A stretch of DNA of 39,984 nucleotides from Hydrogenophaga sp. (lineage in GTDB: Bacteria; Pseudomonadota; Gammaproteobacteria; Burkholderiales; Burkholderiaceae_C): contig JALORL010000020.1 of the NCBI GenBank assembly GCA_025458915.1, positions 1-39,984 on the forward strand, given 5' to 3'. The notes under the pieces were generated by a model. It was not told where the DNA came from. It saw nothing but the letters and a program-made list of their open reading frames with translations, and did no database searches. How positions within the stretch are numbered: the first letter of the stretch is position 1; each line of letters starts with the position of its first letter. Shown here one piece after another: positions 9,205 to 16,444 of the stretch. Position numbers and translations under genes: made by a program.

Positions 9205-9319
9205 TGCCTGCAAAAGTCCCGAAAAGTGCGCTGCGGTTCACGCCGGAGCCCGAAATGCGCGGTATCCGGACACCTGTTGTGGGGAAAGCAAAGCGCATTT
9301 CCCGCTAAACTGCAAGTCC

Positions 9320-9688
9320 ATGAGCAACACGTCGCCACCGTCGGCCGCAGCACGCCCCAGCGTGATCCAGCTCTCCATCAAGGAGAAGGCAGCGCTCTAC
9401 GCGGCCTACATCCCCTTGTTTGCCGACGGCGGGATCTTCATTCCCTCTTCGCGCGAATACCGTCTGGGCGACGACGTCTATGTTCTGTTGAGTCTGCCGG
9501 ACGACCCGCAACGCTACCCCGTGGCTGGCAAGGTGGCCTGGATCACCCCGGCCAAAGCCCAGGCCGGGCGCACGCAAGGCGTTGGCATCCGGTTCCCGGC
9601 TGACGAAAAATCCCGCCTGCTCAAGCTCAAGATCGAAGAAATCCTGGGCGCCAGCCTGGGTTCCGAGCGCACCACCCAGACCATCTGA
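9320..9688 (+). CDS. pilZ: PilZ domain protein, type IV pilus assembly type
   Basis: A 122-residue single PilZ domain without the RxxxR c-di-GMP motif at the N-terminus, as in the type IV pilus protein PilZ. Recognisable segments are LSIKEKAALYAAYIPLFADG, GGIFIPSSREY, GDDVYVLLSLPDD and AWITP followed by GVGIRF. PilZ proteins of this kind act in the cytoplasm with the pilus ATPase PilB and FimX-type partners. Position between holB and tatD is the conserved one. A 147-bp gap and a hairpin separate it from holB, so it may have its own promoter. A terminator-like hairpin follows. Confidence 0.93.
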   Translation: MSNTSPPSAAARPSVIQLSIKEKAALYAAYIPLFADGGIFIPSSREYRLGDDVYVLLSLPDDPQRYPVAGKVAWITPAKAQAGRTQGVGIRFPADEKSRLLKLKIEEILGASLGSERTTQTI

Positions 9689-9731
9689 TCCGGATGACCG
9701 GCACCGGTCACCCGATCTCCGAGACAACAAC

Positions 9732-9754
9732 CGGCCCATGGATGGGCCGTTTTC
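9732..9754 (+). terminator. Rho-independent terminator-like hairpin between pilZ and tatD
   Basis: CGGCCC (9732-9737), loop ATGGAT, GGGCCG (9744-9749), then TTTTC. The stem is six GC pairs with a short U run. It ends only 14 bp before the chosen tatD ATG, so tatD must rely on read-through or on a promoter in this short space. Confidence 0.6.
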
Positions 9755-9767
9755 AATGGTTCCGAGC

Positions 9768-10580
9768 ATGTACACCGACTCACACTGCCACCTGAATTTT
9801 CCCGAGCTGCGGTCACAGCTGCCCGCCGTGCTCCAGGCCATGGCAGCGGCTCAGGTGGAGCGTGCCTTGTGCATCTGCACCACGCTGGAGGAGTTCGACG
9901 ATGTGCACAGCCTGGCCCGCGACCATGCCAACCTGTGGTGCACCGTGGGTGTTCACCCCGACAACGAAGGCGTTCAGGAGCCCACGCTGGACGATCTCCT
10001 GCAGCGCGCCAGCCGCGGGCGGGTGGTGGGGATTGGCGAAACCGGACTCGACTATTACCGGCTCGGTGAGCGCACCGTGGCCGACATGGCTTGGCAGCGG
10101 GACCGCTACCGCACCCACATCGAGGCGGGTCGCCAGCTGGACCTTCCGCTGGTGATCCACACGCGCAGTGCGTCGGAGGACACGCTGGCCATCCTGCGGG
10201 AGTCGGGTGGCTTCGGCAGCGGTGCGGGTGCCGGGGCATCCGGGCGCTCGCGCGGCGTGTTCCACTGCTTCACCGAAACCCGCGAAGTGGCGCGTGCGGC
10301 CCTCGACATGGATTTCTACATCTCCTTCTCCGGCATCATCACCTTCCGAAACGCCACCGACCTGCGGGACGTGGTGCGGTTTGTGCCGCTGGACCGGGTG
10401 TTGATCGAAACCGATAGCCCCTACCTGGCGCCGGTGCCCCACCGCGGAAAAACCAATTCCCCAGCCTACGTGCCGCACGTGGCGAGCCAGGTGGCCGAAC
10501 TCAAAGGGCTGAGCGCAGACGCGGTGGCGGAGGCGACCAGCAGGAATTTCGAGCAGCTGTTCTCCGGAGTGGTGCCATGA
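9768..10580 (+). CDS. TatD family metal-dependent hydrolase
   Basis: A 270-residue TatD-type DNase/hydrolase with a TIM-barrel metal site: DSHCHLNF gives the HxH pair, GETGLDYY the bridging Glu, FHCFTE a later His and IETDSPYLAP the final Asp. Members are 3'-5' exonucleases acting on damaged or single-stranded DNA. The start is uncertain: ATG at 9768 (MYTDSHCH) matches the family best, while in-frame ATGs at 9756 and 9738 add four or ten residues, the latter lying inside the terminator-like hairpin. The stop overlaps the ankyrin gene start in ATGA. Confidence 0.93.
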   Translation: MYTDSHCHLNFPELRSQLPAVLQAMAAAQVERALCICTTLEEFDDVHSLARDHANLWCTVGVHPDNEGVQEPTLDDLLQRASRGRVVGIGETGLDYYRLGERTVADMAWQRDRYRTHIEAGRQLDLPLVIHTRSASEDTLAILRESGGFGSGAGAGASGRSRGVFHCFTETREVARAALDMDFYISFSGIITFRNATDLRDVVRFVPLDRVLIETDSPYLAPVPHRGKTNSPAYVPHVASQVAELKGLSADAVAEATSRNFEQLFSGVVP

Positions 10581-11266
10581 AGCAAACTGGAATTCACTTG
10601 AATAATCTGAAATACAGTGTTGTTTTTGTATTGGTTTTTTGCTTCCTGGGTGTGGCCCACGCCAACTCGTACGAGCGCTTCTTCGAGGCTGTGAAGCGCG
10701 ATGACGAATCGACCATGATCGCCCTGGCGCTGCGTGAATTCGACCTGAACACGCTCGGCCCCGACGGGGAACCTGCGCTGGTGACGGCGGTACAACTCGG
10801 CTCCCTGAAGGTGGCCAATTTCCTTCTGGACCAGCGCAAGGTGAAGGTGGAGGTGCGCAACCGCCGCGACGAAAGCGCGCTCATGATGGCCGCGCTCAAG
10901 GGGCATCTGGCCATCGCCAAGCGCTTGATCGCCCGCGGGGCCGAGGTGAACAAGCCGGGCTGGACCCCGTTGCACTACGCGGCCTCCCACCCGGAGCCCG
11001 CTGGTGTCGACATGACCCGGCTTCTTCTGGAGCACCATGCCTACATCGATGCGGAGTCCCCAAACCGCACCACGCCCCTGATGATGGCCGCACGGTATGG
11101 GCATCCCGATGTCGTCGCCTTGCTGCTGGAAGAGGGCGCCGATGCCTCCTTGAAGAACGAAAAAGGGCTTACCGCCATTGACTTTGCCCGCGAGGCCAAC
11201 CGCCCTTCGGTCGCAGAAGCCATTGCAGCCCAGTTGCGCAAGACACGCCCCCGCGGTACCTGGTAA
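10577..11266 (+). CDS. Exported ankyrin-repeat protein
   Basis: A 229-residue protein with an N-terminal signal peptide (hydrophobic YSVVFVLVFCFLGVAHA) followed by about five ankyrin repeats, for example ESALMMAALKGHLAIAKRLI, TPLHYAASHPEP and TPLMMAARYGHPDVVALLLE. Ankyrin repeats bind other proteins; a periplasmic partner is likely but unknown. The first 60 nt of the gene are clearly AT-richer than the rest, as is common for translation starts. It is translationally coupled to tatD by an ATGA overlap. Confidence 0.88.
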   Translation: MKQTGIHLNNLKYSVVFVLVFCFLGVAHANSYERFFEAVKRDDESTMIALALREFDLNTLGPDGEPALVTAVQLGSLKVANFLLDQRKVKVEVRNRRDESALMMAALKGHLAIAKRLIARGAEVNKPGWTPLHYAASHPEPAGVDMTRLLLEHHAYIDAESPNRTTPLMMAARYGHPDVVALLLEEGADASLKNEKGLTAIDFAREANRPSVAEAIAAQLRKTRPRGTW

Positions 11267-11275
11267 GGCTGTGCC

Positions 11276-11303
11276 GTTGCACGGCCTCGAACCTACGTGC
11301 AAC
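11276..11303. repeat. Inverted repeat downstream of the ankyrin gene
   Basis: GTTGCACG (11276-11283) and CGTGCAAC (11296-11303) are perfect 8-bp arms with a 12-nt spacer, beginning 10 bp after the ankyrin stop. No T run follows. It may be a transcript-end hairpin or a binding site of a dimeric regulator for tctBA. Confidence 0.45.
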
Positions 11304-11426
11304 TACTTAAAGACGGCCCCAGCAATTGGGCGTCCAATCACGGGGTTCGCCCGGAGCCAGTGGCGCCGGTCCACGGTGTGGGCCGATCGCGGAGCTGGCC
11401 CCGACGGCATCCAGCAACCCGCATTG

Positions 11427-11449
11427 CCCTGGTCCAGGCCTGACCAGGG
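11427..11449 (+). promoter_or_regulatory. Inverted repeat in the tctB leader
   Basis: CCCTGGTC (11427-11434) and GACCAGGG (11442-11449) form a perfect 8-bp stem with a 7-nt loop, ending 11 bp before the GGAG ribosome site of tctB at 11461. It could be an operator or an mRNA hairpin affecting translation. The rest of the 203-bp gap (11267-11469) holds no gene I can support. Confidence 0.45.
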
Positions 11450-11469
11450 TGCGCACCAACGGAGACAGA

Positions 11470-11916
11470 ATGAAAAGCAAGGACATGCACGACATCGTGG
11501 GAGGGCTCGCGCTTGTCGCGCTCGGTGGCTTCGCTGCGATCTACGCACAGCGCTACGAGTTTGGCGATCTCAACCGGATGGGACCGGGCTACTTCCCTGT
11601 GGCGCTGGGCATCATCCTCGCGCTGCTCGGTCTGATGATTGCACTGCCCGCCTTCAAGCGGCACGGCGAACCCATTGCGGTGAAGTGGAAAACGCTTGTG
11701 CTTGTGCTGGGCAGCATCGTGGCCTTTGCGTTGACCCTCAAGGTGATCGGACTCATCCTGGCGACCGCCCTGGCCGTGGTCATCTCGTCCATGGCGGACA
11801 ACGACACCTCCTGGAAAGGGCGCATCCTGCTGGCGGTCGGCGTTTCTGCGCTCACGTATCTGGTGTTCGGTTTTGCCCTCGGAATGGTGCTGCCGGCCTG
11901 GCCCTGGAGTGCCTGA
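11470..11916 (+). CDS. tctB: Tripartite tricarboxylate transporter small membrane subunit TctB
   Basis: A 148-residue protein with four hydrophobic segments, typical of the small TctB subunit. Recognisable pieces are DMHDIVGGLALVALGGFAA, the FGDLNRMGPGYFPVALGIIL segment and the end FGFALGMVLPAWPW. With TctA and a periplasmic TctC binding protein it imports citrate or other carboxylates using an ion gradient. The ATG at 11470 follows GGAG at 11461. tctA follows after 44 bp. No tctC lies next to the pair. Confidence 0.93.
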   Translation: MKSKDMHDIVGGLALVALGGFAAIYAQRYEFGDLNRMGPGYFPVALGIILALLGLMIALPAFKRHGEPIAVKWKTLVLVLGSIVAFALTLKVIGLILATALAVVISSMADNDTSWKGRILLAVGVSALTYLVFGFALGMVLPAWPWSA

Positions 11917-11960
11917 GCGGGCTCCACTGATCGAACCAACACTACACAAGAGAATTCCAG

Positions 11961-13487
11961 ATGGATGTCATTAACGGTTTGATGCTTGGCCTGGAATCGG
12001 CCTTGCAACCTGTCACGCTGATGTATTGCTTCATCGGCGTGTTCGTGGGCACGCTGATCGGCGTGCTGCCAGGCATTGGTGCCCTGGCGACCATTTCGCT
12101 GCTGCTGCCCATCACGTACCACATTCCTCCGACGGCGGCGATCGTGATGCTGGCCGGCGTGTACTACGGCGCCCAGTACGGAGGCTCCACCGCATCGATC
12201 CTGCTGAACCTGCCGGGAACCCCGTCTTCTGCGGTGGCCTGTCTGGACGGTTACCCGATGGCCAAGCAGGGCAGGGCCGGTGTGGCGCTGTTCATGACCA
12301 CGATTGCATCGTTTGTCGGCTCGATGCTGGGCATTCTGGCGCTGGTGCTGTTTGCCCCCGGTATTGCCGAACTGGGTCTGAAGTTCGGTCCCGCCGAGTA
12401 TTTCTCCATGATGTTGCTGGGCCTCATTGCTGCTTCCACGCTGGCTTCGGGTTCGCCGGCCAAGGGACTGGCCATGGTGGTGCTGGGTCTGCTGATCGGC
12501 ACGGTGGGCACCGACATCAACTCCGGCGTGGCGCGGTTCGACTTCGGTGTTCCCGAACTCATGGACGGCATCAACCTGGTGGCGCTGGCGATGGGGGTCT
12601 TCGGTGTGTCGGAGGTGATCACCGGCATCAACCAGCCACGGGAGGGCGAGGTGACCGAGAAGATCACCATGCGCACCATGACGCCCACCCGCAAGGACGT
12701 GAAGGACTCCATCATTCCCATGCTGCGTGGAACCGCGATTGGCAGCTTCTTTGGTGCCTTGCCCGGAACCGGTGCTTCGATTGCGTCGTTCTTTTCCTAT
12801 GCGGTGGAAAAAAAGGTGGCCAAGGACCCGAGCCGTTTCGGCAAAGGTGCCATCGAAGGGGTGACCGCACCCGAAGCCGCCAACAACGCAGCGTCACAAA
12901 CAGCCTTCGTGCCCACACTGTCCCTGGGCATTCCGGGCGACGCGGTGATGGCCTTGATGCTCGGCGCCCTGATCATTCACGGCATCCAGCCAGGCCCGTT
13001 GCTCATGACCCAGCAGCCGGAGCTGTTCTGGGGCCTGATCGTGAGCTTCGGCATCGGCAACATCATGCTGGTGATCCTGAACCTGCCCATGATCGGGCTG
13101 TGGGTCGCCATCCTGCGCATTCCCTACCGCGTGCTGTTCCCGGCCATTCTGGTGTTCATCAGTCTGGGCGTCTACAGCGTGAACAACAACCCGTTCGACG
13201 TGCTCATGGTGGCCGGCATTGGTGCGGTGGGCTATGCCATGTCGGTGTTGAAGTTCGAGGCCGCGCCATTGCTGCTGGGCTTCGTTCTGGGGCCGCTGAT
13301 GGAGGAAAACCTGCGCAGGGCGCTGCTGCTGTCGCGGGGCGACATGATGACCTTCATCGATCGCCCGATCAGCGCCGTGCTGCTGGCATTCGGTCTGGCC
13401 CTGATGCTCTGGACCCTCTGGGGCGCATTGAAGAAAGCCATGCGCGAGCGGGAAATGGAGAAGGATTATCCTGAACGTGCGGCCTGA
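11961..13487 (+). CDS. tctA: Tripartite tricarboxylate transporter large membrane subunit TctA
   Basis: A 508-residue integral membrane permease with about a dozen hydrophobic segments. The duplicated family motif appears as IGVLPGIGALATISLLLP near residues 33-50 and GALPGTGASIASFF near 264-277. AQYGGSTASILLNLPGTPSS and TLSLGIPGDAVMA are further hallmarks. It forms the substrate path across the inner membrane together with TctB. The ATG at 11961 is preceded by an AAGAGA ribosome site. Tandem hairpin repeats and a strong terminator follow the stop. Confidence 0.96.
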   Translation: MDVINGLMLGLESALQPVTLMYCFIGVFVGTLIGVLPGIGALATISLLLPITYHIPPTAAIVMLAGVYYGAQYGGSTASILLNLPGTPSSAVACLDGYPMAKQGRAGVALFMTTIASFVGSMLGILALVLFAPGIAELGLKFGPAEYFSMMLLGLIAASTLASGSPAKGLAMVVLGLLIGTVGTDINSGVARFDFGVPELMDGINLVALAMGVFGVSEVITGINQPREGEVTEKITMRTMTPTRKDVKDSIIPMLRGTAIGSFFGALPGTGASIASFFSYAVEKKVAKDPSRFGKGAIEGVTAPEAANNAASQTAFVPTLSLGIPGDAVMALMLGALIIHGIQPGPLLMTQQPELFWGLIVSFGIGNIMLVILNLPMIGLWVAILRIPYRVLFPAILVFISLGVYSVNNNPFDVLMVAGIGAVGYAMSVLKFEAAPLLLGFVLGPLMEENLRRALLLSRGDMMTFIDRPISAVLLAFGLALMLWTLWGALKKAMREREMEKDYPERAA

Positions 13488-13524
13488 GGCGCATGGACGC
13501 GCACTGAGGCACATGGATGTGCAC
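13485..13524 (+). repeat. Two tandem 20-bp hairpin units after tctA
   Basis: TGAGGCGCATGGACGCGCAC (13485-13504) and TGAGGCACATGGATGTGCAC (13505-13524) are adjacent near-copies. Each folds on itself; in the second, GCACAT pairs fully with ATGTGC. A GC pair of the first unit is an AT pair in the second, so pairing is kept. The first unit contains the tctA stop codon. Confidence 0.6.
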
Positions 13525-13526
13525 TG

Positions 13527-13549
13527 AAACGGGGCTCTGCGCCCCGTTT
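13527..13549 (+). terminator. Strong terminator hairpin of tctBA (bidirectional in form)
   Basis: AAACGGGGC (13527-13535), loop TCTGC, GCCCCGTTT (13541-13549). The 9-bp stem ends in three T on either strand, so it can also serve the convergent methyltransferase. Confidence 0.75.
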
Positions 13550-13680
13550 GTCGTGTGCGACTGTCGACGCAGCGTCACTTCATCAAACAGGCGGTGCCGG
13601 GCGGAAAGCTGCGGTACTGTCAGCACCGGGAACCCGGGCACAGACCAGGGTGCTGGAATGCCTGGTCGGGACCTTTCCGG

Positions 13681-14307
13681 TCAGCGCCGTCTGGCCACCA
13701 GGCCGATCAAGGCAGACCGGCCCCGGTGTCCGCTGCCTTCGTCAAGGACGGCTTCGTATTCGCGCAGCTCCACGATCTCCAGCCCGGCGAAGGCTTCGCG
13801 CAACAGCGTTTCGGTGTACAGGTGCGACGCAATCGGCGGTCCACCGGTCCTGTAGACCAGCTGACGCGGCGTGTAGCCTTGCAGCACGATGTACCCGCCG
13901 GGCTTCAGTCCTTCGACCATGTGGGCAAACAGGCGTTCGCGCATCGCCGGATCGGCGAACTGCACAAAGATGGCGGCAACCCCGTCGAGCGTGTCTTTGG
14001 GCCAGGGGTACGCGTCGCAATCGGCGAGGGAGAAATGGACCTTCACCCCTCTTTTTTGGGCCAGTGCTCGGGCCTTGCGGATGCCGGTGTCGGCAATGTC
14101 AAAAGCGTCGACCGACAACCCCTGTTCGGCAAGCCAGACGCTGTTGCGGCCTTCACCATCCGCCACGCAAAGTACCTTCTGACCCTGCGACCAGACATGC
14201 GCCTGTTCTTGCAACCACGCATTCGGTTTCTCGCCAAACAGGAAGGCTGCCCCGGAAAACCGCTGATTCCAGGTTTCTGCGGGAGACTCAAAGGGTGTTC
14301 CAGACAT
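13681..14307 (-). CDS. Class I SAM-dependent methyltransferase
   Basis: A 208-residue methyltransferase. The SAM-binding strand reads VLCVADGEGRNSVWLAEQG (motif I, with ADGEGRN in place of the usual GxGxG), followed by VDAFDIADTGIRKARALA with the acidic residue for the ribose, and FVQFADPAMRERLFAHMVEGL. The start segment AETWNQRFSGAAFLFGEKPN resembles tellurite/thiopurine methyltransferase-like proteins. The substrate is unknown. The ATG at 14307 is 57 bp upstream of the OsmC stop on the other side; both genes are on the minus strand with OsmC first. Confidence 0.85.
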   Translation of the reverse strand: MSGTPFESPAETWNQRFSGAAFLFGEKPNAWLQEQAHVWSQGQKVLCVADGEGRNSVWLAEQGLSVDAFDIADTGIRKARALAQKRGVKVHFSLADCDAYPWPKDTLDGVAAIFVQFADPAMRERLFAHMVEGLKPGGYIVLQGYTPRQLVYRTGGPPIASHLYTETLLREAFAGLEIVELREYEAVLDEGSGHRGRSALIGLVARRR

Positions 14308-14364
14308 GGTGGTCCTTGGTGCGACAGGGAGCTGGGATGTGCCAGGGCAGGGGGCGCACGCGCC

Positions 14365-14814
14365 TCAGCTCCGATCGTGCAGAAGGGTGCCAGCGGCGTC
14401 GGTTACCGTGACGCGCACCGGAAATGCCTGCCGAACACTCTGAGTGACGGTGCAAAACTCTTCAAACTGCGCCAGTGCCCGGTCGACGTGGGTCAAGGTG
14501 TCGGCTGCCACTCCCAGCCGCAAGTGCACCCGCATGCCAAGGATGCGCAAACGTCCTTCGGGGTTGCGACCCACCTCGGCCTCCACGTCGCATTCGAGTG
14601 GTTCGGGTGTCTGTTTGAACTTGCGCAGCGCAAACAGCAAAGAGTCGCTCAGGCAGTTGCCTACCGCAGCGCACAGCAGCTGTGTGGGGGATGGACCATC
14701 CCCTTGGCCCAAGGGCGGTGGTTCGTCGGCCGTCAGCACCGGAAGATGGTCTGCGAACCGGATTTCGAAGCGAAAGTCGGCCACTTGTTTGAGTGCGACA
14801 GAAGCAATGGTCAT
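14365..14814 (-). CDS. OsmC family protein
   Basis: A 149-residue OsmC/Ohr-fold protein, typically a thiol peroxidase acting on organic hydroperoxides or a related redox protein in the cytoplasm. The family segment GPSPTQLLCAAVGNCLSDSL contains the helix cysteine (GNC); a second Cys occurs in EFCTVTQSV, matching the usual two-cysteine spacing. The ATG at 14814 begins MTIASVALKQVADFRFEI, consistent with homologues; the upstream in-frame stretch is not protein-like. It probably forms a transcript with the methyltransferase downstream. Confidence 0.88.
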   Translation of the reverse strand: MTIASVALKQVADFRFEIRFADHLPVLTADEPPPLGQGDGPSPTQLLCAAVGNCLSDSLLFALRKFKQTPEPLECDVEAEVGRNPEGRLRILGMRVHLRLGVAADTLTHVDRALAQFEEFCTVTQSVRQAFPVRVTVTDAAGTLLHDRS

Positions 14815-15015
14815 GGGATCTGGCCTATGGTTATCACCGGTGCAATGCGGTCGTGCAATATGCCACGTGTGGGGTCGCACCGCAGGCCGATACCCGTCAG
14901 GAGGCGGCCGGCAACGGGCGCTGGAGCTGCAGCTGGCATTCAATCAGAAATCTGATCAGACATTCTACGATGTATATTATGTTAAGTTAAAGATGGGCGC
15001 AGATCGTGTTGCTTG
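14815..15015. other. Intergenic region left of the inserted element
   Basis: About 200 bp upstream of osmC with no coding potential I can support. Base composition drops sharply in AT direction from 14940. It holds the palindrome at 14943-14960 and the AT-rich stretch GTATATTATGTTAAGTTAA (14971-14990 area), which looks like promoter DNA. Before the insertion this region continued directly into the upstream region of the amino-acid transporter gene now at 19993. Confidence 0.5.
14943..14960. promoter_or_regulatory. Overlapping palindromes, candidate repressor operator
   Basis: ATCAGAAATCTGAT (14943-14956) is a perfect 14-bp inverted repeat with a 2-bp centre and overlaps TCTGATCAGA (14951-14960), a perfect 10-bp palindrome. 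The shape resembles GntR-type operators. It could serve osmC (start 14814) or the transporter operon that lay to the right before the insertion. Confidence 0.5.
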
Positions 15016-15024
15016 CGCCTGCCG
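15016..15024. repeat. Left copy of 9-bp target-site duplication
   Basis: CGCCTGCCG directly left of the left inverted repeat; the identical sequence in the same orientation is at 19780-19788, directly right of the right inverted repeat. Confidence 0.75.
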
Positions 15025-15046
15025 TTGCTTTTCTAAATTTTGTTCC
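15025..15046 (+). repeat. Left terminal inverted repeat
   Basis: TTGC followed by the 18-bp core TTTTCTAAATTTTGTTCC. Its partner at 19758-19779, read on the other strand, is TTCA plus the identical core. Confidence 0.75.
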
Positions 15047-15051
15047 TACTT

Positions 15052-15069
15052 TTTTCTAAAAGTTGATCC
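15052..15069 (+). repeat. Inner left copy of the terminal repeat
   Basis: TTTTCTAAAAGTTGATCC matches the 18-bp core at 15 of 18 positions and starts 23 bp after the outer copy, same orientation. Confidence 0.6.
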
Positions 15070-15140
15070 AGTCAGCAGTCACCCGAAGTCAGCCCGACGT
15101 CCCCCCATTTTCAGTAGCACTGGGCTTTGGAGTCCGGGAT

Positions 15141-15974
15141 TTAATTTAGCGGGTTTTTCATCAGCTTCTGGGCATGGGCCGCCGGGGTCAATCCGCCGAG
15201 GGACTTCTTCGGACGTTCCTCGTTGTATTCCCGGCGCCAAGCCTCGACGATCACACGGGCATGAGCCAAGCTGGTCAACCAGTGCTCGTTTAGGCATTCC
15301 TCCCGGAATCGACCATTGAACGATTCGATGTAGGCGTTCTGGTTGGGCTTTCCGGGCTCGATAAGGAACAACTGAACACCCCTGGCGTGAGCCCAGTTCA
15401 GCATGGCTCGCCCGCAGAACTCCTTGCCGTTGTCGGTACGAATCGCCTTGGGCAGACCCCTTGTCTTGGCGAGTTGATCCAGAATCCGCGTCAACTGGGT
15501 GCCGCCCATTGCCCGCTCGGCCACGATGGCCACCGCCTCATGGGTTGCATCATCGACCACAGTCAGATTCTTGAGGGTGCGACCTTCAGCGGTTCGGTCA
15601 AACACAAAGTCCATGGACCACACCTGGTTGGCAGCCATCGGACGTTGCAGGGGGTGACGCTCAGACAGCGGGATCTTCTTGCGTTTTCGTTTCCTGAGCT
15701 GCAGACCCGCCTCGGCGTACAGGCGCTCGATGCGCTTGTGGTTGACGATCTCACCGGCCTGGCGCAGCTTCAGGTAAATCATGCCCGCACCATAACGGCG
15801 ATGGCGTTGTGCCAGGGCGATGATCTTGTCCTTCAGGACGCTGTTTCGGTCTGCAGCGGGCTCATAACGATAGGCGCTGGCGCTCATGCCGATGACGCTC
15901 AGTGAACGGCGTTCGCTCAGCCCGCAGTCGACCATGTGGCGCACCAGCTCGCGCCGTGCGGGTGCGCTCACCAC
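15141..15974 (-). CDS. IS3-family transposase OrfB (DDE integrase core)
   Basis: About 277 residues of the IS407-group OrfB. The DDE triad is visible: Asp in QVWSMDFVFD, Asp in AIRTDNGKEFC and Glu in PNQNAYIESFNGRFREECL, with the family ending WRREYNEERPKKSLGGLTPA. OrfB is normally made as an OrfAB fusion by -1 frameshifting and cuts and joins the IS ends. The frame can begin with GTG at 15974, but translation through the slippery site is the expected route. No internal stop or frameshift is seen, so the enzyme looks intact. Confidence 0.93.
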   Translation of the reverse strand: MVSAPARRELVRHMVDCGLSERRSLSVIGMSASAYRYEPAADRNSVLKDKIIALAQRHRRYGAGMIYLKLRQAGEIVNHKRIERLYAEAGLQLRKRKRKKIPLSERHPLQRPMAANQVWSMDFVFDRTAEGRTLKNLTVVDDATHEAVAIVAERAMGGTQLTRILDQLAKTRGLPKAIRTDNGKEFCGRAMLNWAHARGVQLFLIEPGKPNQNAYIESFNGRFREECLNEHWLTSLAHARVIVEAWRREYNEERPKKSLGGLTPAAHAQKLMKNPLN

Positions 15975-16234
15975 TTTTTTCTCAAGGCTTCTTTCGTCAC
16001 CTCGTTCTCAAGCATCGACTCGGCCAGCAACCGTTTGAGGCGAGTGTTTTCAAGCTCGAGTTCCTTCAGGCGCTTGGCATCCGAGACGCTCATGCCACCG
16101 AACTTGTTGCGCCAGAGGTAGTAGCTGGCTTCCGAGAAACCGTGCCGACGGCACAACTCGGTCACCGGCAGGCCTGTCTCGGCTTCGCGCAGGAAGCCAA
16201 TGATCTGCTCTTCCGTAAATCTCCATTTTTTCAT
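15968..16234 (-). CDS. IS3-family transposase OrfA (helix-turn-helix)
   Basis: An 88-residue OrfA beginning MKKWRFTEEQIIGFLREAE, with the helix-turn-helix GLPVTELCRRHGFSEASYYL and a leucine-zipper-like stretch LKELELENTRLKRLLAESML. It binds the IS ends and supplies the N-terminal part of the OrfAB transposase. It ends in the OrfB overlap at the A-rich slippery site. Length and sequence are typical for the IS407 group. Confidence 0.93.
   Translation of the reverse strand: MKKWRFTEEQIIGFLREAETGLPVTELCRRHGFSEASYYLWRNKFGGMSVSDAKRLKELELENTRLKRLLAESMLENEVTKEALRKKW
15974..15980 (-). other. -1 frameshift slippery heptamer A AAA AAG
   Basis: On the minus strand the OrfA codons AGA-AAA-AAG contain A AAA AAG (15980 to 15974), followed by TGG TGA. 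Slipping back one base gives AAA AAA GTG GTG AGC, which continues into OrfB. This is the standard IS3-family programmed frameshift signal. Confidence 0.85.
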
Positions 16235-16351
16235 CAGTGCGACCCAAAGGACTGTTTCCCTTCGAGTGTGGCGAGCGTGCGGTCCGGGGCTAGCGCGGCT
16301 CTTGGTGGGCGGTGGGATGAGGCCGAACTGAGCTTTCGGATCCGGTGGCCA

Positions 16352-16367
16352 GTTACCTTGCAGTAAC
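16352..16367. promoter_or_regulatory. Palindrome upstream of the outer-membrane protein gene
   Basis: GTTAC (16352-16356), spacer CTTGCA, GTAAC (16363-16367), about 78 bp before the ATG at 16445. Candidate operator, perhaps for the adjacent two-component system. The rest of 16263-16444 shows no gene. Confidence 0.4.
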
Positions 16368-16444
16368 CCGGCTGGACGAAGAATGGCAGCGCGAGAGGCG
16401 GAATGCCCCGATCGCAACCCCTCCAACCTCATCAGGACTTCATC

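Larger units (their letters stand above)
15087..16262 (-). mobile_element. IS3-family (IS407-group) insertion sequence, approximate limits
   Basis: OrfA and OrfB of an IS407-group element, on the minus strand and overlapping through a frameshift site. The orfB-side edge probably lies near 15087-15100, where the sequence changes to GTCCCCCCATTTTCAG; the orfA-side edge lies beyond 16234. I could not find convincing paired terminal inverted repeats or a 4-bp target duplication, so one end may be truncated and the limits are estimates. It sits inside the larger element at 15025-19779. Confidence 0.7.

Noticed and set aside
15087-16262. Terminal inverted repeats and 4-bp target duplication of the IS3 element
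   Set aside because: I compared the outer 40-60 bp on both sides by eye and found no convincing paired ends; the limits are therefore given as approximate.
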